Assembly (NCBI GenBank): GCA_026421135.1
Contig: JAPKCR010000027.1
Location: 1 to 10,937 of the forward strand
Length of the DNA: 10,937 bases
Reading direction: 5' to 3'
DNA from: Sulfitobacter sp.
Lineage (GTDB): Bacteria > Pseudomonadota > Alphaproteobacteria > Rhodobacterales > Rhodobacteraceae
Part shown: piece by piece, positions 6,102-10,937 of the stretch
Layout of the letters: every line of letters starts with the position of its first letter
Position numbering within the stretch: the stretch's first letter is position 1
Translations under genes and position numbers: made by a program
The notes under the pieces: generated by a model
Told to the model about the DNA's origin: nothing
Databases searched by the model: none
Seen by the model: only the letters and a program-made list of their open reading frames with translations

Positions 6102-8693
6102 TTAGAACAGTTCCAGATACCCGATCTTGTGGGCAACCGCCAGTTGAGCAGCCGCAAGGCGTGCCACTGGCACCCTGAATGGCGAACAGGAAACATAGTC
6201 AAACCCGGCCTCGCGGCAGAATTCAATCGATTCGGGGTTGCCGCCGTGCTCTCCGCAGATGGACAAAGTGATGCCAGGTTGCGCAGCGCGTCCACGCGAT
6301 GCACCCAATTGCAGTAGCTCGCCCACGCCGTCCTGATCCAGCATATGAAACGGATCTTCGGGGAAAACCCCTTGCTGGACATAGGCCGACATGAACCGCC
6401 CCGCATCATCGCGGCTAAGGCCATATGTCATCTGCGTCAGGTCGTTGGTTCCGAAGCTGAGGAACGAACAATAGGGCGCGATTTCACCGGCACGCAATGC
6501 GGCGCGCGGCGTTTCAACCATGACACCCAACCGGTAGGTAAACGACGCCCCGCGTTCGTTGCGCACAGCGGTTGCAATCTTGTCGATGCTGGCCTTGACC
6601 AGTTCGACCTCGCGCTTGGCCGATACCAACGGAATCATAATTTCGGGCACGACGGGATCGCCATCGCGACTAGCCTCGATCGTGGCCTCGAAAATGGCGC
6701 GGGCCTGCATCTCATATATCTCAGGCACGGTGACGCCCAAGCGCACACCGCGCAAACCCAACATCGGGTTATATTCTGACATCGCCTCGATCCGGCGGAT
6801 CACGTCGGATAGGGGCAAATCCAGCGCTTCGGCCAGATCACGTTGGCCCGATCGGTTCGCCGGAAGGAATTCGTGCAAGGGCGGATCGAACAGCCGAATG
6901 CACACAGGCTGGCCCTGCATAATGCGGAATAGCTGAATGAAGTCATCACGTTGCATCGGCAACAGACGTTCCAACACCGCACGGCGTTCTTCGCTGCTAT
7001 CGGCAAAAATCATCTCGCGCATTACCGTCAACCGGCTGGGATCAAAGAACATATGCTCTGTCCGGCACAACCCGATGCCATGGGCATTGAAGTTCCGTGC
7101 CGTTTGCGCATCCGCAGGTGTGTCTGCGTTTGCACGAATTCCGATGTCAGCGGCCTCTTCCGCCCAATCCATGAGCTTTTGGAAGGTCGCATCCAACAGC
7201 GCCTCAAGCATCTGGGCGGCCCCCGCCAGAACCTCGCCCTTGGTGCCATCAATCGTGATCTCGTCGCCGGCTTTGAACACACGGCCGTCGGGGGCGGTAA
7301 TTTGCCCTTTGACCAGATCAAACCGCATTGATGACGCCCCCACCACACAGGGCAAACCCATACCGCGCCCAATCACGGCGGCGTGGCTGGTGATGCCACC
7401 GCGTTCGGTCAGCACGGCTTGGGCCGCGTGCATGCCGCGAATATCCTCAGGCGAAGTCTCGCGGCGCACCAGAATACACTTTTCGCCCCGCGCGGCACTG
7501 GCCTGCGCATCATTGGCGTTGAACACGATTTTGCCCGTGGCGGCCCCGGGACTGGCCGCAATGCCGCGTCCGATCAGGTCGCGCTTGCTGCGCGGATCAA
7601 CTTGCCTGTGCAGCAATTCAGTCAAGGTGCGCGGCTGCACCCGCATTAATGCTTCCTCGCGTGTGATGATGCCCTCGTCTGCCAGTGCGACAGCAATACG
7701 CACGGCCGCCCGCGAAGAACGGGATACCCGCACGCCATCAAGTATAAACAGCTCTCCGTCCGAGATCACAAATTCCAGCTGCATCTCTGCACGCAGTTTG
7801 ACCCGCATCAATTCAGCATGTTGTTTCAGCGTCTCGAACGCCTCGGGCGCATGCTCTTCCAGCGATGGGCCGCGCGGATCGCAGGTCAGGTACATCGCAT
7901 CGACATTGCCCTCCAATGCGTCGCGCCCTTGCGATTGGCTTAGGTAACGGCCAGTGATTTGAGGCAAGCCACTGTTGCTATCGACCAGTTGCAACACGCC
8001 CGATCCGCATAGCCCAGTGCCAACACCAAAGGCCATTTCCTGCACAATCAGCCCTAGCCCCGCATCTACCGGTGCACCTTTGGCTTGCCGTAACAGGCGC
8101 GCCGACGTGCCCTCCCAAGCGCGGGCCATGGAACTAAGCACCGCTGTCAATTGTGTTACTCGATCTTGGGGAAACGCCTCTTCGGTCTCAAGCTCGTAGG
8201 CGCGCAAGGATTGTTCCAACGCTTCGCGTCCGTCCCCGATGACATCGTCGAACATATCCGGGTCCAGCCGCGCAACATTGACAGCATAGGATTGCACGAA
8301 CCTCGTATACAGCGCCGATGCAGGCCCCTCGCCCATGCGGGCGCAATATTCCTCAAAGCGGGCATCGTTCATACCGATGTTTAAGACAGCCCCCGGCCCG
8401 CCCCAATCAGGGTCTTGGCTGGAGGGGCGCACACACAGCAGCGCGCCGCGTGGGAATTCATCAGCAACCGACTGCAAGTCGGGCATCCTGCCATGCGCGA
8501 TTTCGCCGACTACATTAAAGGGCAACGTGACCGTGCGCGGCACTGGCAGATCAAGGCGCACCAGACGTTGCAAACATTTCGCCCGTCCGCCGTGGGTGTC
8601 CGTGGAAATGGCGGCGGTCTGCGTTACCAGTGTTGTCATGGGCGTTTTCTGCACTGCGGCACCTTTTGGTTTGTCCGCAGCATAAGCTTTCAC
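6102..8693 (-). CDS. ppdK: Pyruvate phosphate dikinase-like PEP-utilising enzyme with a divergent ATP-binding domain
   Basis: Pyruvate phosphate dikinase interconverts pyruvate, ATP and phosphate with PEP, AMP and diphosphate. At 863 residues it has the normal length and three-part order: ATP-grasp-like region (about 30-350), swivelling phospho-His domain (about 375-490) and PEP/pyruvate barrel (about 510-860). The last two are textbook: RGGITSHAAVIGRGMG with His437; GLCRTEHMFF (Arg544); RLFDPPLHEF (Arg600); NPMLGLRG; MVETPRAAL (Glu727); FGTNDLTQM (Asn750, Asp751); SICGEHGG with catalytic Cys813; VSCSPFRVP. The N-terminal domain is odd. GGKG reads GGRA, the SGARxSMPGMMDT loop reads PSSQDPDWGGPGA before VLNIGMND, and the LQTRNGKRT segment reads LDGVRVSRS. 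The longest frame starts at GTG 8693 without a clear ribosome site; ATG 8639 (845 residues) fits the domain edge better but also lacks one. It lies 50 bases after glyS, so is probably co-transcribed. Family membership is sure; dikinase activity is not. Confidence 0.82.
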   Translation of the reverse strand: MKAYAADKPKGAAVQKTPMTTLVTQTAAISTDTHGGRAKCLQRLVRLDLPVPRTVTLPFNVVGEIAHGRMPDLQSVADEFPRGALLCVRPSSQDPDWGGPGAVLNIGMNDARFEEYCARMGEGPASALYTRFVQSYAVNVARLDPDMFDDVIGDGREALEQSLRAYELETEEAFPQDRVTQLTAVLSSMARAWEGTSARLLRQAKGAPVDAGLGLIVQEMAFGVGTGLCGSGVLQLVDSNSGLPQITGRYLSQSQGRDALEGNVDAMYLTCDPRGPSLEEHAPEAFETLKQHAELMRVKLRAEMQLEFVISDGELFILDGVRVSRSSRAAVRIAVALADEGIITREEALMRVQPRTLTELLHRQVDPRSKRDLIGRGIAASPGAATGKIVFNANDAQASAARGEKCILVRRETSPEDIRGMHAAQAVLTERGGITSHAAVIGRGMGLPCVVGASSMRFDLVKGQITAPDGRVFKAGDEITIDGTKGEVLAGAAQMLEALLDATFQKLMDWAEEAADIGIRANADTPADAQTARNFNAHGIGLCRTEHMFFDPSRLTVMREMIFADSSEERRAVLERLLPMQRDDFIQLFRIMQGQPVCIRLFDPPLHEFLPANRSGQRDLAEALDLPLSDVIRRIEAMSEYNPMLGLRGVRLGVTVPEIYEMQARAIFEATIEASRDGDPVVPEIMIPLVSAKREVELVKASIDKIATAVRNERGASFTYRLGVMVETPRAALRAGEIAPYCSFLSFGTNDLTQMTYGLSRDDAGRFMSAYVQQGVFPEDPFHMLDQDGVGELLQLGASRGRAAQPGITLSICGEHGGNPESIEFCREAGFDYVSCSPFRVPVARLAAAQLAVAHKIGYLELF

Positions 8694-8730
8694 TGGTGTC
8701 TGGCAAGGCTTGATACACCTTACCAGACCA
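8694..8730 (-). other. Hairpin between glyS and ppdK
   Basis: In the minus-strand transcript UGGUCUGGUAAGG (8730-8718) pairs with CCUUGCCAGACACCA (8708-8694). There is one G.U pair and a 2-base bulge, around a 9-base loop. It lies 13 bases after the glyS stop and directly before the GTG codon that opens the longest ppdK frame. No U-tract follows, so it is not a standard terminator. It could attenuate, stabilise the upstream message, or mask the GTG start. Confidence 0.55.
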
Positions 8731-8743
8731 AAGTATCCGTGTG

Positions 8744-10937
8744 TCAGCCGTCGATTTTGGTCAAGTCCGCAACCGAGCTACAGATGGTGCGGATTCGGCT
8801 GAGCAAGTTCAAGCGGTTGCGCCGCACGGTACTGTTATCGGAGTTGACCTGAACCGCATTAAAAAACGCATCAATCGGGCCGCGCAAAGACGCCATCGCA
8901 GACATTGCGTCCGTAAAGTCTTGCGCCGCCATGGCCGGATTAATTTTCGCTTCGGCTGCGTCAAGTGCCGCGAAGAGATCGCGTTCTTCGTCGGTTTCGG
9001 AAAATTTGATATCCGCGCCATAGGAGTATTCGACCCCGTCCGCTTCTTCGGCCTGAGTTAGAATGTTATTAGCGCGCTTGAAGCCTTGGATCAGGTTTTC
9101 ACCGTCATCGGTTTTCAGCGTTTCGCTAAGGGCTTTGGCGCGCTTCACAAGGAGCGTCAGGTCGTCATTCCCCTCCATCGCGATACAGGCGTCGATGATG
9201 TCGTGACGGACGCCTTGATCCTTAAGGTAGACCTTGAGGCGGTCGTGTAGAAAGGACAGGAGGTCGTTACTTTTTGAGGGAACGGATGCCTCAAGCTTTG
9301 CGATATCGACGTTAGGTGCTTGTTTGTCATTGCGGTGAATGAACGCATCGTATGCAGCACCAAACACACCATGCTTGGCAATTTCGTTCAGCAGGTCTTC
9401 GACGTGATGATCTTCTAGACCGGGCATGACCTTACGCTTGTTTCGCAGCAACTGGGCAGCGTGTAGATTATCCAACCGCACATGCAGGTTGTTCTCAACC
9501 AAAATCCGGATCACCCCCAACGCAGCACGCCGCAGTGCAAACGGGTCTTTCGAACCTGTCGGCTTTTCATCAATCGCCCAAAAGCCTGTCAGTTTGTCGA
9601 TCTTCTCGGCCAATGCGACGGCAATAGAAACGGGCGCTTTGGGGACGTCGTCAGACGGCCCTAGCGGCGCGTAATGTTCTTGGGCGGCGGCGGCGATGGC
9701 GTCGGACTTGCCCGCCGCTTTAGCGTAATAGCTGCCCATAAGCCCTTGAAGTTCTGGGAATTCATAGACCATTTCGGACGACAGATCAGCCTTGGCGAAA
9801 CGCGCGGCCTGACGGGCCTCGTCTGCGTCGGCACCGACCATCGGTGCCAGCTCGCCCGCCAGCGCTTCCATGCGCGAGATCAGTTCGGCCTGTGTGCCCA
9901 GCTTGTTGTGGAAGGTCACGTTTGACAAACGGTCCACCCAAACCTGCATACCCGCATCAGACTTGGCGATGCGCAGATCGTTTTCCCAAAAGAATTTCGC
10001 GTCCGACAGGCGGGCGCTAAGCACCTTTTCGTTTCCTGCCAAAATCGTCGCGCCATCGTCGGCGGTCGTGCGGTTGGCGACGGTGATGAAACGCTCAATA
10101 CGCCCCGTCGCGGGGTTGCGCACGGAAAAGAACTTTTGGTGTTCTTTCATCGAGGTCTGCAAAACTTCAGCGGGCAGATCGAGGAAGGCCTCTCCGATCC
10201 GGCCCATCAGCACGACGGGCCATTCGACCAACCCTGCGACCTCGGCCAGCAGGCCTGCGTCCTCGACCACTTCTAGCCCGTTGGCGAATGCCATGTTGGT
10301 CGCGTCATGCCAGATCGCATCGCGCCGCTCGGCAGGGTCCAGCACCACAAAGGCGCGTTTTAGTTTGGCGGTGTAATCATCAAAATTGCTGACCGTGATG
10401 GTGTCGGGCGCAAGGAAGCGGTGGCCGCGCGTGGTGGCCCCTGCTTCGATACCGTCAACATTCATCGGCACAATCTGCGCGCCGTCTTCGGCGGACATGA
10501 TGCACAAAATGGAATGCAGCGGGCGCACCCAACGCAATGAACCGGTGCCCCAGCGCATGGACTTCGGCCATGGAAAATCACGAATGGTGGATTCCAGCAC
10601 TTCTGCCACAATCTCGGCTGCGGGGCGGCCCGGCTTTTTAATCATCGCGAACAGGATGTTGCCCTTGGGCGTTTCGCGTTCCTCAAGCTGGTCGCGGGTC
10701 AGACCAGCACCGCGCAAGAACCCTTCGATGGCCTTTTCGGGCGCGTCGGCCTTGGGGCCTTTGCGTTCTTCGGTGACGGACGGGCTGGCATCCAGCATCC
10801 CCTCGATCGTCAGGGTCAACCGGCGTGGGGTCGAAAACGCAGCGGCCGAAGCATAGGTCAAACCCGCCTCAACCAAGCCGTTAGTTACCAGTTTTTTCAA
10901 ATCATCCGCAGCCCGCGCCTGCATACGGGCGGGAATT
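8744..10937 (-). CDS. glyS: Glycine-tRNA ligase beta subunit (5' end outside window)
   Basis: Beta subunit of the bacterial alpha2beta2 glycyl-tRNA synthetase; with the alpha subunit GlyQ it charges tRNA-Gly, and the beta chain supplies tRNA recognition. About 730 residues are visible. Before the internal Met at 10924 the frame continues as I-P-A-R, matching the usual EEIPARMQ start of GlyS, so only about a dozen N-terminal residues lie beyond the edge. Typical segments are FPWPKSMRWG and RWVRPLHSI (about residues 115-140), EHQKFFSVRNPATGRIERF, the HD-like core DLSSEMVYEFPELQGLMG and PTGSKDPFALRRAALGVIRI, and a C-terminal anticodon-binding helix bundle ending in RRNRLNLLSRIR. No frameshift is seen. 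It lies upstream of the PPDK-like gene with 50 bases between. glyQ would be expected further upstream, outside the window. Confidence 0.97.
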   Translation of the reverse strand, partial: IPARMQARAADDLKKLVTNGLVEAGLTYASAAAFSTPRRLTLTIEGMLDASPSVTEERKGPKADAPEKAIEGFLRGAGLTRDQLEERETPKGNILFAMIKKPGRPAAEIVAEVLESTIRDFPWPKSMRWGTGSLRWVRPLHSILCIMSAEDGAQIVPMNVDGIEAGATTRGHRFLAPDTITVSNFDDYTAKLKRAFVVLDPAERRDAIWHDATNMAFANGLEVVEDAGLLAEVAGLVEWPVVLMGRIGEAFLDLPAEVLQTSMKEHQKFFSVRNPATGRIERFITVANRTTADDGATILAGNEKVLSARLSDAKFFWENDLRIAKSDAGMQVWVDRLSNVTFHNKLGTQAELISRMEALAGELAPMVGADADEARQAARFAKADLSSEMVYEFPELQGLMGSYYAKAAGKSDAIAAAAQEHYAPLGPSDDVPKAPVSIAVALAEKIDKLTGFWAIDEKPTGSKDPFALRRAALGVIRILVENNLHVRLDNLHAAQLLRNKRKVMPGLEDHHVEDLLNEIAKHGVFGAAYDAFIHRNDKQAPNVDIAKLEASVPSKSNDLLSFLHDRLKVYLKDQGVRHDIIDACIAMEGNDDLTLLVKRAKALSETLKTDDGENLIQGFKRANNILTQAEEADGVEYSYGADIKFSETDEERDLFAALDAAEAKINPAMAAQDFTDAMSAMASLRGPIDAFFNAVQVNSDNSTVRRNRLNLLSRIRTICSSVADLTKIDG

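Noticed and set aside
6937..7947. A 336-codon open frame on the plus strand opposite ppdK
   Set aside because: It lies wholly antisense to conserved PPDK motifs. The product is rich in Ser, Arg and Ala with no recognisable motif, as expected of an opposite-strand shadow in GC-rich coding DNA.
1885..8730. GTCTGG/CCAGAC-like words near 1890, 5320 and 8700 as a dispersed repeat family
   Set aside because: The shared words are only about 6 bases, in different arrangements and spacings. They are too short to call a repeat without a genome count.

Overview
The window looks like chromosome from an alphaproteobacterium of the Rhodobacterales (Roseobacter-type). The protein sequences, the folB-folP-glmM order, the glyS-ppdK-like order and the moderately high GC with alphaproteobacterial start sites all point that way. 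The assignment is from pattern recognition only; no database search was run. There is no mobile element, CRISPR array, tRNA or rRNA. No gap between genes exceeds about 140 bases.

Layout. Bases 1-771 (+) are the C-terminal three quarters of ilvC (branched-chain amino acid synthesis), followed by a strong intrinsic terminator at 779-811. A 10-helix EamA/DMT transporter follows at 909-1835 (+). The rest is on the minus strand. Read in the direction of transcription it is: glyS (glycyl-tRNA synthetase beta subunit, cut by the window end at 10937) to 8744; then, after 50 bases holding a hairpin, a pyruvate phosphate dikinase-like gene (8693-6102); then a secreted SleB-type cell wall hydrolase (5990-5352); then a compact folate and cell-wall operon, folB-folP-glmM (5246-1956). 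The transporter and glmM converge over 120 bases that contain a small palindrome.

How the genes work together. FolB and FolP act in the pterin branch of folate synthesis. GlmM makes glucosamine-1-phosphate for UDP-GlcNAc and so feeds peptidoglycan and LPS. folB and folP are 4 bases apart, and folP and glmM share an ATGA stop/start overlap whose Shine-Dalgarno lies in a small hairpin, which suggests coupled translation. GlyS charges tRNA-Gly. The PPDK-like protein would interconvert pyruvate and PEP if it is a genuine dikinase.

Most of the window is ordinary housekeeping DNA and I do not see a defence or mobile system. Two protein architectures deserve a second look. The long FolB carries an extra C-terminal domain that resembles a degenerate amino-acid-kinase fold. 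The PPDK-like protein keeps its phospho-His and PEP domains intact, while several signature residues of its ATP-binding domain are replaced.
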